NCBI GenBank assembly: GCA_021770785.1
Contig: JAETQH010000001.1
Span: 1 to 64,000 of the forward strand
Direction: 5' to 3'
Length of the DNA stretch: 64,000 bases
Source: Lachnospiraceae bacterium
GTDB taxonomy: Bacteria > Bacillota > Clostridia > Lachnospirales > Lachnospiraceae
Shown: one piece after another, positions 7,575 through 15,542 of the stretch
How the letters are laid out: each line of letters starts with the position of its first letter
Position numbering within the stretch: the first letter of the stretch is position 1
Notes under the pieces: model-generated
The model's input: the letters and a program-made list of their open reading frames with translations, nothing else
The model's database searches: none
What the model was told of the DNA's origin: nothing
Translations under genes and position numbers: made by a program

Positions 7575-9016
7575 GGTTGGAAAATTTGAAAAAAGACATT
7601 CCTGAAACTCCGGAGTTCATCCATACGATGATTCAAAGTGAAGTAAAAAAACAGCTTCAGGACACAAAGGTGGTTAATATTAAGACAAGAAAAGTAAAAA
7701 AACGGACAGGTGCCAGAGTGGCTGCAGTAGCAGCCGTATGCGTACTTGCCACGTCAACTGTAGCCTATGCCAGTGCAAAATTACATCATATGTTTTTAGA
7801 AAAGCAAGGAACCTACAGTATCGTCACAGGAATTAAGTCCGATGACAGCACCGGGAAAATTGATCTTCCTGAAAAAATCCATGATATAGATATCTCAGCA
7901 GGATATATTCCGGAAGGCATGGAATGGATGGACGAATCCCATCTGCAATATCCTGAACACGATTTAACTGGGGGATTCAGTTTTGCATCTGTGCTTTTAG
8001 ACGATGATGATCTGGATATAGTAATGCAGGATAAGAGTGTTGTTGAATGCGAGGAAAGAACCTTTGGCAATTATGAAGGTGTATACCTTAAATATAATGA
8101 CCTTGCAGAGGATGGTTCTTTTAATCAAAGGATTTATCTTCTTTGCCCGGATGTGTATCGTGTAATTACTGTTTATATCGGTGATGATATTTTGAAAGAG
8201 GATGCTGTTAAAGTAGTTGAAAATCTTGTAATCACCGAGAATGATACAATGATTGAAACAGCTGGCTTGTATACATGGAGTGAAATGGTTTCCCCTGAAG
8301 AATCATCGGAAGGAACGGCACTTATTTCTATAGAAGATGATAAACTGTCTGTACACCAGGTTGGTGAAGCGTTTGATATGTCAGCATCTGGTGAAGACAG
8401 CGATGGCAACTATATTGGAGATAATAAGATTTCGGCTTGTGTTGATGCTGTTCAGGTGACAGACAATCTGCAGCTGCTTGATCAGAATAATGTGCCGGAA
8501 GAATGGATGACTGCCGTTGGAGCAGATGGAAAAATAGTAAACAATACGCTATCTTACATTAAGTCCGGCGATGGTGTTGATACCGTGGATGAGATTGTAA
8601 AAACAGAAAGCATGAAACAAAAGCTTGTCTATGTGACAGTCACTTATACCAATAAGACAGATAAAGAAATAGCTCATATGATTTATCTCGGTACATTGAT
8701 GTTGATGAACCATGAAGATGGAGCATATCAAATTTATGATCCGGCAGAACAGTCCGGTACTGACTGTGATCGTGTCATTTGGGATGGAGTTGCACATGCA
8801 GCAGAAATGACATATTACAGTGTATCTGAGGATTATGGAAATGGGGGTAACTATATCTCTTCCTTAAAGCCCGGCGAGAGTATACAGGTAAATATGGCAT
8901 GGATCGTGAATGAGAATGACTTGGATAACATGTATCTTAATCTTAACGGCGACGGAGGAGCATATGAATTTTCAGATTCAATGTTAAATACAGGATTGGT
9001 AGATATCCGTCAGTAG
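7571..9016 (+). CDS. Membrane-anchored anti-sigma-like protein (DUF4367-like)
   Basis: 481 residues. A short cytoplasmic N-terminus (about 45 residues, Lys-rich) precedes one transmembrane helix (VAAVAAVCVLATSTVAYAS); the remainder is predicted outside. The first external domain (about 75-220: PEKIHDIDISAGYIPEGMEW...VVENLVITE) resembles DUF4367; the second half (about 270-475) looks like a DUF5643/Ig-like sensor domain. Four-base overlap with the sigma gene indicates it is the cognate anti-sigma factor or signal receptor. No zinc-binding anti-sigma HxxxCxxC motif is seen. Ligand unknown. Confidence 0.75.
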   Translation: MRLENLKKDIPETPEFIHTMIQSEVKKQLQDTKVVNIKTRKVKKRTGARVAAVAAVCVLATSTVAYASAKLHHMFLEKQGTYSIVTGIKSDDSTGKIDLPEKIHDIDISAGYIPEGMEWMDESHLQYPEHDLTGGFSFASVLLDDDDLDIVMQDKSVVECEERTFGNYEGVYLKYNDLAEDGSFNQRIYLLCPDVYRVITVYIGDDILKEDAVKVVENLVITENDTMIETAGLYTWSEMVSPEESSEGTALISIEDDKLSVHQVGEAFDMSASGEDSDGNYIGDNKISACVDAVQVTDNLQLLDQNNVPEEWMTAVGADGKIVNNTLSYIKSGDGVDTVDEIVKTESMKQKLVYVTVTYTNKTDKEIAHMIYLGTLMLMNHEDGAYQIYDPAEQSGTDCDRVIWDGVAHAAEMTYYSVSEDYGNGGNYISSLKPGESIQVNMAWIVNENDLDNMYLNLNGDGGAYEFSDSMLNTGLVDIRQ

Positions 9017-9040
9017 TGAAAATCGTATTATAGAGAAGAG

Positions 9041-9064
9041 GCTGCCCCCAGTGGGCAGTTTCTT
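9041..9064 (+). terminator. Terminator of the ECF operon
   Basis: CTGCCC / GGGCAG stem with a five-base loop followed by TTTCTTT. Short but well placed 25 bases after the stop codon. Confidence 0.65.
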
Positions 9065-9143
9065 TAAAGCTATTTATGAATCAACTGTAAGATAGGGAAA
9101 AGGGAAAGAATGACAAATTATCTGTGGCTTTTAAAAAAAATAG

Positions 9144-9172
9144 TTGACAAAATGTTTTTCCCATATTATAAT
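9144..9172 (+). promoter_or_regulatory. Promoter of the tRNA-Gly genes
   Basis: Perfect TTGACA (9144-9149), 17-base spacer and perfect TATAAT (9167-9172), 37 bases ahead of the first tRNA. Full consensus is expected of a stable-RNA promoter. Confidence 0.9.
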
Positions 9173-9208
9173 GCTAAATGTGTCTAGCAGATACAACTCA
9201 TTGATTAA

Positions 9209-9281
9209 GCGCGAGTGGCTCAGTTGGTGGAGCACGACCTTGCCAAGGTCGGGGCCGCGGGTTCGAGTCCCGTCTCGCGCT
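9209..9281 (+). tRNA. tRNA-Gly (GCC anticodon)
   Basis: 73-nt cloverleaf. Acceptor GCGCGAG pairs with CTCGCGC, anticodon stem ACGACC...GGTCG with loop containing GCC, and GTTCGAGTC T-arm. CCA is not encoded. First of two identical copies. Confidence 0.95.
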
Positions 9282-9323
9282 CTTCTATCCGGACAGGATA
9301 GATTTTAATTTCATATTGATTAA

Positions 9324-9396
9324 GCGCGAGTGGCTCAGTTGGTGGAGCACGACCTTGCCAAGGTCGGGGCCGCGGGTTCGAGTCCCGTCTCGCGCT
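9324..9396 (+). tRNA. tRNA-Gly (GCC anticodon), second copy
   Basis: Identical to the copy at 9209-9281, spaced by 42 bases, and preceded by the same ATTGATTAA leader. Probably one transcript processed into two tRNAs. The duplicated unit is about 115 bases. Confidence 0.95.
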
Positions 9397-9397
9397 C

Positions 9398-9437
9398 TAA
9401 AAAAAGAGATACATCTGAAAGGTGTATCTCTTTTTTA
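9398..9437. terminator. Terminator after the tRNA pair
   Basis: AAAAGAGATACA / TGTATCTCTTTT stem with a nine-base loop and T6 tail directly after the second tRNA. Confidence 0.9.
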
Positions 9438-9559
9438 TGCTTCCTGCCGGACTGGCACAGTTACATAGAAAACAGAAAAGTATTCTATCTTCCTGCTTTC
9501 TGTAGCGGGTTAATCTCCTGCCATGCCTCCCCCATCAAAAGCACCAAAATATGTATTCT

Positions 9560-10066
9560 TTATACTGTCTCAGATATCAAATGATAACGTCTCGCCATTT
9601 CATCATTTAAAACGACAACCGCGCTTCTCCATATTTTCAAGTATGCACTCATATTCCTGATTAACGCTTCTCTTAATGGTACTAACCATTCTTTTTCATG
9701 TCCGTGTATAACCAGAACAAACTTAATCTCAACTTTATCCCATTCCTGTTGCACCAGATGCTCTCCCATACTCACATCTGTGTTATAGCGGTTATATCTT
9801 AACGTATGATATATTTCAAATGATTGCACAAACTTTTCTACGATTTCAGCAATAAACTTATCATAGCGTTCTTTACTTGTTCGTTCTTGAGGAGAACTAG
9901 ACTTTGCCTCAATAAATAATATTTGGTTTTCTTTTCTGCGTAAGACAAATTCAACTGTCCTTATATGCTCTCCTATCATCTGATTTACATTTGACTTTTC
10001 AATTTCAAATACATCCGCTTCTTCAAAAGGTCCAAATACCATTTTAGATTCTATTGTTGTATACAT
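9560..10066 (-). CDS. PD-(D/E)XK nuclease-like partner protein
   Basis: 168 residues, no signal or membrane segment. It shows the pattern of a PD-(D/E)XK fold: an acidic residue in a strand (E39 of TVEFVLR), then a strand ending in E53-A-K55 (ILFIEAKSS), the arrangement of the catalytic E-ExK core. No further domain is recognised. Its start codon comes one base after the stop of the upstream AAA ATPase gene, so the two are tightly coupled and almost surely act together. Such ATPase plus nuclease pairs are common in anti-phage and other genome-defence modules; that role here is inference. Confidence 0.65.
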   Translation of the reverse strand: MYTTIESKMVFGPFEEADVFEIEKSNVNQMIGEHIRTVEFVLRRKENQILFIEAKSSSPQERTSKERYDKFIAEIVEKFVQSFEIYHTLRYNRYNTDVSMGEHLVQQEWDKVEIKFVLVIHGHEKEWLVPLREALIRNMSAYLKIWRSAVVVLNDEMARRYHLISETV

Positions 10067-10067
10067 A

Positions 10068-11075
10068 TTACATTACCTTATCAATCTCAGATTCATACAA
10101 GTTTAAAAATGTATCCATAATATCATTATTTTTTAATTCCCGGAAATTTGTGTTCTGTTCATATTCTACCGCACCATCGTTGTCATACAGCGAATAATAC
10201 GTAATTTTATCAGTATCTTCTTTCTTGACCTCAAAATACTTAGCAAGAAAATAGTCATGCGTAGAAATAAAAATCTGCACCCCATTTCTTTGCAGTTCTA
10301 ACAACATATCCACAATGGTCGGTATATGCTTAGGATTAATATTTGCTTCCGGTTCATCCCAAAATAATATTGCCCCTTTTTCCAATGTTCCATTCTTTAT
10401 CAATTGCCAAAGAAGTGCAATTTTTCTAATTCCCTCTGCCACTAAGTTAAATTCTATTTTGGCTTGTGTGCCCGGCTTTAAATAAAATCTCTCTTTCTCA
10501 ACCGTAACTTTTCCAGATGTAACTTCCTGCAATATTTCCAAATAACGTTTTCTATCATGCGTATCTCTTCCGGCCGATATATCAATCTTCGCCGCCATCA
10601 CAATATCCACATACGTATCGTCAAACTCTACATTATTGCTTCCTACTGCTGCTTCAAGATTCCATGCGTTTGACAAAATCTCCTTCGCTGGTATAAAAGT
10701 ACATGACAAGTCTGCAAGTTGCTTTTCCCATATTGCTTCATTTGTAACCTTTGCTGCCCACTTATTCGTTTTCGTAGTAAACCGCATTCCTATATTGGCA
10801 TCATCCGAATAAATTTTTACACTAGCCGTTTCTCCTGCTCGTTTCCGGCTAACCAGCCTGCGAATATTAGAGCCATCTGGTCGGAAAACCCTTACTACCT
10901 TTTGAGGAAAAGATACATCTGTTTTTGCAGATTTGCATGCGGCATATAATAATTTCATTATATGAGTTTTTCCCATTCCATTTTCCCCAATAAATATATT
11001 AATGCCCTCATTAAACTCCATATTTACATTCTCGAAAACCGTAACGTTTTTAATTTCAATTTTTTTTAGAGCCAT
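10068..11075 (-). CDS. SMC/OLD-like AAA ATPase
   Basis: 335 residues. Begins with KKIEIKNVTVFENVNMEF, the fold-opening strand of ABC/SMC-type AAA_15/AAA_21 proteins, followed by Walker A GENGMGKT (30-37). A Walker B strand ILFWDEPEANINP has the catalytic Asp-Glu at 240-241, and a switch His lies in FISTHDYF (about 273). Nothing like a TOPRIM domain follows, so the nuclease activity would lie in the downstream partner. ATG 11075 is preceded by AGAGGA; the longer frame would begin at TTG. Lies in the accessory strip next to the tandem tRNA-Gly genes. Confidence 0.8.
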   Translation of the reverse strand: MALKKIEIKNVTVFENVNMEFNEGINIFIGENGMGKTHIMKLLYAACKSAKTDVSFPQKVVRVFRPDGSNIRRLVSRKRAGETASVKIYSDDANIGMRFTTKTNKWAAKVTNEAIWEKQLADLSCTFIPAKEILSNAWNLEAAVGSNNVEFDDTYVDIVMAAKIDISAGRDTHDRKRYLEILQEVTSGKVTVEKERFYLKPGTQAKIEFNLVAEGIRKIALLWQLIKNGTLEKGAILFWDEPEANINPKHIPTIVDMLLELQRNGVQIFISTHDYFLAKYFEVKKEDTDKITYYSLYDNDGAVEYEQNTNFRELKNNDIMDTFLNLYESEIDKVM

Positions 11076-11252
11076 AATGTTCCTCTTTTCCAACTAATAA
11101 ATGTAGACTACTATATATTATCATATCTTTGCCACATAACAATAGGATTTATTCTATTTTCTGTTACATCCCTACCAGACATCGTGCACCGTTCCATACT
11201 CTTTTTTATTAGGGAAACCGTGACACCAACTTATCGCACGGCAATTCCTTTT

Positions 11253-12094
11253 TCACTGCAATACACTCAAATCCAGTGAATAAAAATAATCTTCCTTCTG
11301 TATCTCTTTTTCCAAAAAGCCTGTCAGATAAACCGGACAATACATGACCTTATCTTTTACCTTGATATTATCATTGCAAAATACGATTACCTGCCGGATT
11401 CCATAGCGTTCATTTTTAAGCATGTTATCTAACGCCCGATGCCTTTCGTAGCTTTTTCCGGATTTCACTTCAATCGGAAGAACTGCCCCCTGATACTCTA
11501 TCAGGAAATCCAGTTCTCCCTGCTTTTTACTATTAAAATAATATAAATCAAAGCCATGTGCCCGCAGTTCCTGTGCTACCGCATTCTCATAAACAGCGCC
11601 AAAATTTATATCCTTTTCCTTATTTAAAATCTTAATCTGAAGACCGTCCGCATACATGGATGCCAGCAATCCCACATCTGACAAAAAAAGCTTAAATAAG
11701 TTTGTGGATTTTGATAGCAGCAGCGGTATCTCCGGCTCCTGCGCACAATAAACCGGCAATGCCACGCCTGCTTCCTTTAGCCAGAGAAAGCTATGCTCAT
11801 ACCTGGAAAACTTAAAATTTTCATTCAGGTTTTTCAATATGAATCTCTTATTTTTGCTGTTTAACTCAGCAGGAATCAAATTAAAAATATCTTCCAGATA
11901 AAGCTTTTCCTCCGGGTCGTATTTCGCAATATCCTTTTTATAGAGCTGCACGATTCCTTTCTGTACTTCCTGCACTTCCCTTAAATTAGAATGTCCGTCA
12001 ATGCGGAAATACGCAGCAAAATATCATCACTGCTCCCGGCATTTTCAAACAGCTTCACCGCTCTGGTATTTTCTAAAAAATTAATCTCTACCAC
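11253..12094 (-). pseudogene. Decayed ATPase of the AAA_14/DUF4143 family
   Basis: An open frame from about 11975 to 11253 (240 codons) covers the second half of this family: VQEVQKGIVQLYKKDIAKYD..., the LSDVGLLASM motif, and a nuclease-like GELDFLIE...IEVKSGKSY segment. Intact relatives are around 400 residues with an N-terminal P-loop domain. Just upstream, in another frame, lies a remnant reading NVVEINFLENTRAVKLFE and SSDDILLRISALTD, which matches the middle of the ATPase domain and then stops. The P-loop, Walker B and everything between have been deleted, so the protein is non-functional as an ATPase. The open part could still be expressed, as it has a GTG near 11975. Confidence 0.75.
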
Positions 12095-12095
12095 A

Positions 12096-12178
12096 TTTTG
12101 TCCGCTTTTCCAATGTCTTTTTCTTTATTTTGTCCGTTTTTCCAAGATTTTTATTATACTTTTTGTCCGCTTTTCCAA
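12096..12178. promoter_or_regulatory. Phased array of three 18-bp motifs (operator-like)
   Basis: TTTTGTCCGCTTTTCCAA at 12096-12113, the same with one change at 12128-12145, and an exact copy at 12161-12178. Start-to-start distances are 32 and 33 bases, about three helical turns, so bound proteins would sit on one face of the DNA. On the minus strand a TATAAT lies between copies two and three (12153-12158). The array sits at the 5' side of the decayed DUF4143 gene and may have been its control region. A fourth exact copy is at 14689-14706. Confidence 0.7.
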
Positions 12179-12183
12179 CATTT

Positions 12184-13095
12184 TTAAGATTCTTTCTTTA
12201 AATGAGCATCTATATATCCCATATAATCCCGCTTTTCAACCTCCTGCTGGTGGTCCCGGTACCAGTCATACGCCTCTTTCAGCCCCTCTTTTAACGGTTT
12301 TGTATCCGACAGCAATTCCGCCTGTTTTGACACGTCTAACTGATAAGCATAATCGTAAAAGCTGAAATACTTCCGCTGGTTGATTTCTTCATGAATCGGA
12401 CGCATCCGGCAGGGTTCTCCCACCGTTTCATAACATAGCTGCACCCATTCCCGGACACTGACGCACTCCGGATTTCCCACATTAAAAATATGCTGTGACG
12501 GCTTCTTCTCCAAAACGCAGTCCATAAAACGGCACAAATCCTCCACATGGAAAAACTGCAGCGGCAGTTCTCCCTCCCTTGGAAGATAAAATTCCCGTTT
12601 TGCCATGGCACAGTCAAAGACAAACGCCTCACGGTATACATCATTCATGGGTCCGTATAAATAAGGCGGGCGCAAAATATACGCCTCCGGAACTCTTTTT
12701 AATAACTCCTGCTCCGCAGCGATTTTATCCGTGCCGTAAGCTCCCCAGAAGCGATTCTCCCCCACAGCCATCTCCTCCGTAAAGGGCTGCAGCAGCGTTT
12801 CCGGGTAAACTGCGCTTGAACTTATCATAATGTAAGTACCGAACCCGCCTAATGCCTCGCAGAGGGCGCTGATATCCTCCCTCTTGTATGCCGTAATGTC
12901 AAGCACCACATCAAACCGGTAATCCTTCAGCTTATCCCCAAGCTGCATTCTGTCTGCCTCAATCAATGTGGTATTCTCCGGCTGCTTTTTCGTATTCCGG
13001 TTCAGCACATACACCTCATCGCCGTGTCCGGCATAATACTCCGCCACATATTTGCTGACGAATACCGTTCCGCCTGTCACAAGAATTTTTCTCAT
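12184..13095 (-). CDS. NAD-dependent epimerase/dehydratase (extended SDR)
   Basis: 303 residues. N-terminal Rossmann motif KILVTGGTVFVSKYVAEYY (a GGTxFxG/S variant typical of the CSP41-like atypical extended SDRs), a conserved SSSAVYP strand, the catalytic pair in YGTDK (Tyr-x3-Lys) and the PPYLYGP motif. The substrate is probably a nucleotide sugar or other sugar derivative but cannot be named. ATG 13095 has AAGGAGA upstream. Neighbours are accessory genes, and no sugar-pathway partner is adjacent. Confidence 0.85.
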   Translation of the reverse strand: MRKILVTGGTVFVSKYVAEYYAGHGDEVYVLNRNTKKQPENTTLIEADRMQLGDKLKDYRFDVVLDITAYKREDISALCEALGGFGTYIMISSSAVYPETLLQPFTEEMAVGENRFWGAYGTDKIAAEQELLKRVPEAYILRPPYLYGPMNDVYREAFVFDCAMAKREFYLPREGELPLQFFHVEDLCRFMDCVLEKKPSQHIFNVGNPECVSVREWVQLCYETVGEPCRMRPIHEEINQRKYFSFYDYAYQLDVSKQAELLSDTKPLKEGLKEAYDWYRDHQQEVEKRDYMGYIDAHLKKES

Positions 13096-13291
13096 AAGAT
13101 CTCCTTCCGTTTTATTTCCAGACCCCTCTTCGCTTGCGTATAATATAAGAAATCAGGGTGTAGCCAATACTCGGTATGGGCAAATCGCCGCCCTAATTTT
13201 TCTCTTCACTCATAGACACATTCTTCCGTTCTAGCTTATGAAATTCTTCTCAATAATGATGAAAAAGCCTTTATGCTACGGATGAAATGAC

Positions 13292-13489
13292 CTACAATGA
13301 ATAAAAACTGTCCGCCATATATTTTTCGGCATCATCTTTTTCGATTCCTCCATTTATCAGTTGATTTTTTATGCGTATCCGCCGTCGTTCCTCTTCCTCC
13401 TTGCTGTGACCGGATGGTAAGAAACCGCCATTAGCCTGAACAACTTGTTGTTCTATATCGTTCCAGAGCAGTTGTATTCGAAATTTCAA
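13292..13489 (-). CDS. Possible frameshifted C-terminal tail of the DUF2971 protein
   Basis: A 65-codon frame that overlaps the end of the DUF2971 gene in the +1 frame. It starts at TTG with no ribosome site, yet its composition (FRIQLLWNDIEQQVVQANGG, then a charged helix and KYMADSFYSL) is more protein-like than the tail the DUF2971 frame itself ends with (TTALERYRTTSCSG). The simplest reading is that one frameshift near 13480-13500 split one gene. A separate overlapping small gene is possible. Confidence 0.4.
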   Translation of the reverse strand: MKFRIQLLWNDIEQQVVQANGGFLPSGHSKEEEERRRIRIKNQLINGGIEKDDAEKYMADSFYSL

Positions 13490-14615
13490 GTGCGGAATGC
13501 TTCATTTCATACCACCGTTTCACTATTTTCTGTCCATTTCGCCATCCTTCGTCATTGGCGTGCATTTTTTGAAAATCTTCTTCAAACGTAATTTTATTAA
13601 TTATTTTCCGAAACTCCTGTTCTTCTAAAAATATGGCCGCCCAACTGACTGAAGATGCAAAAGAACTAACAGCCCCGCCTATTTTTTCGTTGATTTTCGT
13701 CGATAGATATTCTTCTGTGTCAGGAAGCTGCCCTTGGGCTGATTGCAGCATGTGTTGTATCAACCCTATTACATGATAAATACAGTTGTCAAAATTTTTC
13801 TGTATATGTTTAATCCTAGTTTCGTATACTTCCCGTGAGATTGAAGAGTCACATAAATGAAAAGCATCCGGCAGGCAGTTTATCTCTTCAAGAGCTTTTG
13901 CATAGACTTGGATTGCATCGCTGTATTCTTTGATGTTGGATTCATTAATTTTATTGTCAAACTTCCGATATGTCTGCTCAATTATCGAGCTTAAGATTTC
14001 CGCACATCTTTCAAGACTTCCGGTCACAATGTCTGCTGTTCTTAGCGTCTGGGAAGGCTGTTTTGAAGGTATATTTGCTTGTTCGAGGTCTCTCTGCATT
14101 ATGTAATACTTGCGCTGCAGAGATAAAAAGTCTTCAAAATCTATCGAATGCAGGTCGAAAGTCTGATAATTACGCATAACTTGATAGCATTGAATTCCTG
14201 CCCGTGATGCTTTTTGGTACATATCCATTTTTTCGTTCTCAGGCATACATAATTTAACTCTTCTTGTTCCAAAAGGTTTCCCGAAATCAAAAAAAGGATG
14301 TGACATATCAAAACCGACTACAAATCCTTTATGGCTGTCAGCATAATGAGCCCACATCAAAATAGAATCCCAGACCTGACTCATGCAAAAAATTGCAGTG
14401 TCGTCATTAAACTGAGAAGAATCTTTTTCGAGACCGTAAAACAACGCCGCTAGTTCTTCAAAACCAGCATATCCGGGCATTAACTGTTCTGGAATAAACG
14501 AATAAGAAGGGAGGCAGTCAAATGGATCATTGAATGCGCTTGGCTGTGTAAAACGCAACTTATAATCTGTCCAAAAATTTTTTCGCTCTAACGACATATA
14601 CTTATATAAAATCAT
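13431..14615 (-). CDS. DUF2971 domain protein
   Basis: 394 residues, soluble. The first about 130 residues carry the DUF2971 signature: LYKYMSLERKNFWTDYKLRFTQPSAFNDPFDCLPSY, FCMSQVWDSILMWAHYADSHKGFVVGFD. The remaining two thirds is a long, largely helical region with no recognised domain. DUF2971 proteins often occur in variable or defence-like loci, and their biochemistry is not established. ATG 14615 follows AGGAG at seven bases; a TTG two codons upstream is less likely. The very end of the frame may be shifted (see the overlapping frame at 13292-13489). Confidence 0.75.
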   Translation of the reverse strand: MILYKYMSLERKNFWTDYKLRFTQPSAFNDPFDCLPSYSFIPEQLMPGYAGFEELAALFYGLEKDSSQFNDDTAIFCMSQVWDSILMWAHYADSHKGFVVGFDMSHPFFDFGKPFGTRRVKLCMPENEKMDMYQKASRAGIQCYQVMRNYQTFDLHSIDFEDFLSLQRKYYIMQRDLEQANIPSKQPSQTLRTADIVTGSLERCAEILSSIIEQTYRKFDNKINESNIKEYSDAIQVYAKALEEINCLPDAFHLCDSSISREVYETRIKHIQKNFDNCIYHVIGLIQHMLQSAQGQLPDTEEYLSTKINEKIGGAVSSFASSVSWAAIFLEEQEFRKIINKITFEEDFQKMHANDEGWRNGQKIVKRWYEMKHSALEISNTTALERYRTTSCSG

Positions 14616-14688
14616 AGGCAACTCCTGTCTTTGTGTTATGTATCATGTTAACAACTTGAGCGGTACTTTCTATCTACAGTATGCCACA

Positions 14689-14706
14689 TTTTGTCCGCTT
14701 TTCCAA
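14689..14706. promoter_or_regulatory. Fourth copy of the 18-bp TTTTGTCC...TTTTCCAA motif
   Basis: Exact match to the motif arrayed at 12096-12178; identity extends to 24 bases when flanks are included. It lies upstream of the DUF2971 gene, so the same DNA-binding protein may touch both loci. Confidence 0.6.
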
Positions 14707-14766
14707 TATCTGATTCACAAGTGTCTTGTACAGCAGCCAGTTTTGCACATTTCAGACTTATCTAAT

Positions 14767-14857
14767 CGAGTAGGAGAAGAATTTTTCCCTACTCGCTGCG
14801 CGCCCCATGCGCCGCCTCAGCGGCATACTTCCTCTGCATGGGGCTGTGCATTAAAAA
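14767..14857. ncRNA. Structured element, copy A (covarying stems)
   Basis: Order on the plus strand: an 8-bp hairpin CGAGTAGG/CCTACTCG; linker CTGCG; a 9-bp stem GCCCCATGC/GCATGGGGC enclosing a 5-bp hairpin (GCCGC-CTCA-GCGGC) and an 11-base bulge ATACTTCCTCT; then TGTGCATTAAAAA. The element at 52154-52240 has the same parts and sizes with different but complementary stem sequences. Read on the minus strand it follows the terminator of the anti-sigma operon and contains AGAGGAAG in the bulge. Whether it works as RNA or DNA is unknown. Confidence 0.6.
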
Positions 14858-14885
14858 CAGCAGGAAGCTTTTAGTGGCTTCCCGC
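14851..14885 (-). terminator. Terminator of the second ECF operon
   Basis: On the minus strand GCGGGAAGC / GCTTCCTGC with an eight-base loop, followed by TG and T5. Lies 64 bases after the anti-sigma stop codon and runs into structured element A. Confidence 0.8.
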
Positions 14886-14948
14886 TATCCTTTATAAATG
14901 CATAAATCTTTTGAATGTTTTTCTCTTTACAATGTTTCAGTTCTCAAA

Positions 14949-15542
14949 TTAATTGAACTCTTTGGGATTTACATAGCAGTTCGGACTTGTGGCTAAACCA
15001 TTTTGATATTTGACGGTCATATACAGGATTTCTCCGTTATTGGATAATTTTACATAACAAACTCCGGATTCATCAAATTTATCCGTAATCTCTATTTTCT
15101 GGTCATAGTAATATACCCATACAGAGCCATCATCTTTGTATTCTACATCCGGGGCATTTATGTCCTCCATCAATTCTTCTTCCGTCAGTGGACGTTCACT
15201 GCCATCAGCTTCAATAGCAACACCGCCCCCCCCTCTTTCAACGGTATTTCCATTTTCATCCTGATATAACATGTTATAAGTACCGTCCGAATCCACTTCC
15301 AAAACTGCGTCTGTCTGATCACCATGAATCCAAAGCTGGATAGTTCTTTGAATCCCTCCTATATTAGCCGCATAAACGGTACCTGTTCCACCTACTAATA
15401 AGACGCAGATGGCTGCTGCTGCAACTGCAATATTCATTTTTTGTTTTCTCTTTAATAACGTCATTTTTTCTACCTCCAAAGAAAAGTTATCGGAGGTATG
15501 TAATACCGAAAATGCCTGTTTATATTTTTCTTTATTTGTCAT
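14949..15542 (-). CDS. Putative membrane anti-sigma factor
   Basis: 197 residues: a short cytoplasmic N-terminus (about 35 residues, beginning MTNKEKYKQAFSVLHTSD), one transmembrane helix (MNIAVAAAAICVLLVGGTGTVYA) and an extracytoplasmic domain that I do not recognise. It overlaps the upstream ECF sigma gene by 11 bases, which makes it the likely cognate anti-sigma factor; the N-terminus resembles DUF4179-type anti-sigma proteins. AAAGGAGG precedes the start. The coding strand contains a run of eight G residues (complement of 15236-15243) encoding part of a Gly stretch in the external domain. Slippage there would truncate the protein outside the membrane. Confidence 0.75.
   Translation of the reverse strand: MTNKEKYKQAFSVLHTSDNFSLEVEKMTLLKRKQKMNIAVAAAAICVLLVGGTGTVYAANIGGIQRTIQLWIHGDQTDAVLEVDSDGTYNMLYQDENGNTVERGGGGVAIEADGSERPLTEEELMEDINAPDVEYKDDGSVWVYYYDQKIEITDKFDESGVCYVKLSNNGEILYMTVKYQNGLATSPNCYVNPKEFN
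15236..15243. repeat. G8 homopolymer tract in the anti-sigma gene
   Basis: Eight consecutive C on the plus strand, G8 in the coding sense (AGA GGG GGG GGC). Tracts of this length are prone to slipped-strand change. Confidence 0.95.

Noticed and set aside
9330-9584. 84-codon ORF (MAQLVEHDLAKVGAAGSSPVSRSK...)
   Set aside because: It is a translation of the second tRNA-Gly gene and its terminator; a well-known annotation artefact.
11991-12365. 124-codon plus-strand ORF (FVRFSK repeats)
   Set aside because: It is the complement of the decayed DUF4143 gene and the 18-bp motif array read as protein.
14767-14857. Small protein encoded on the minus strand of structured element A
   Set aside because: Minus-strand translation of both copies gives similar peptides (RKxAAxAA..RSE), but copy A has an in-frame TAG and the stems covary, which fits structure better than coding.
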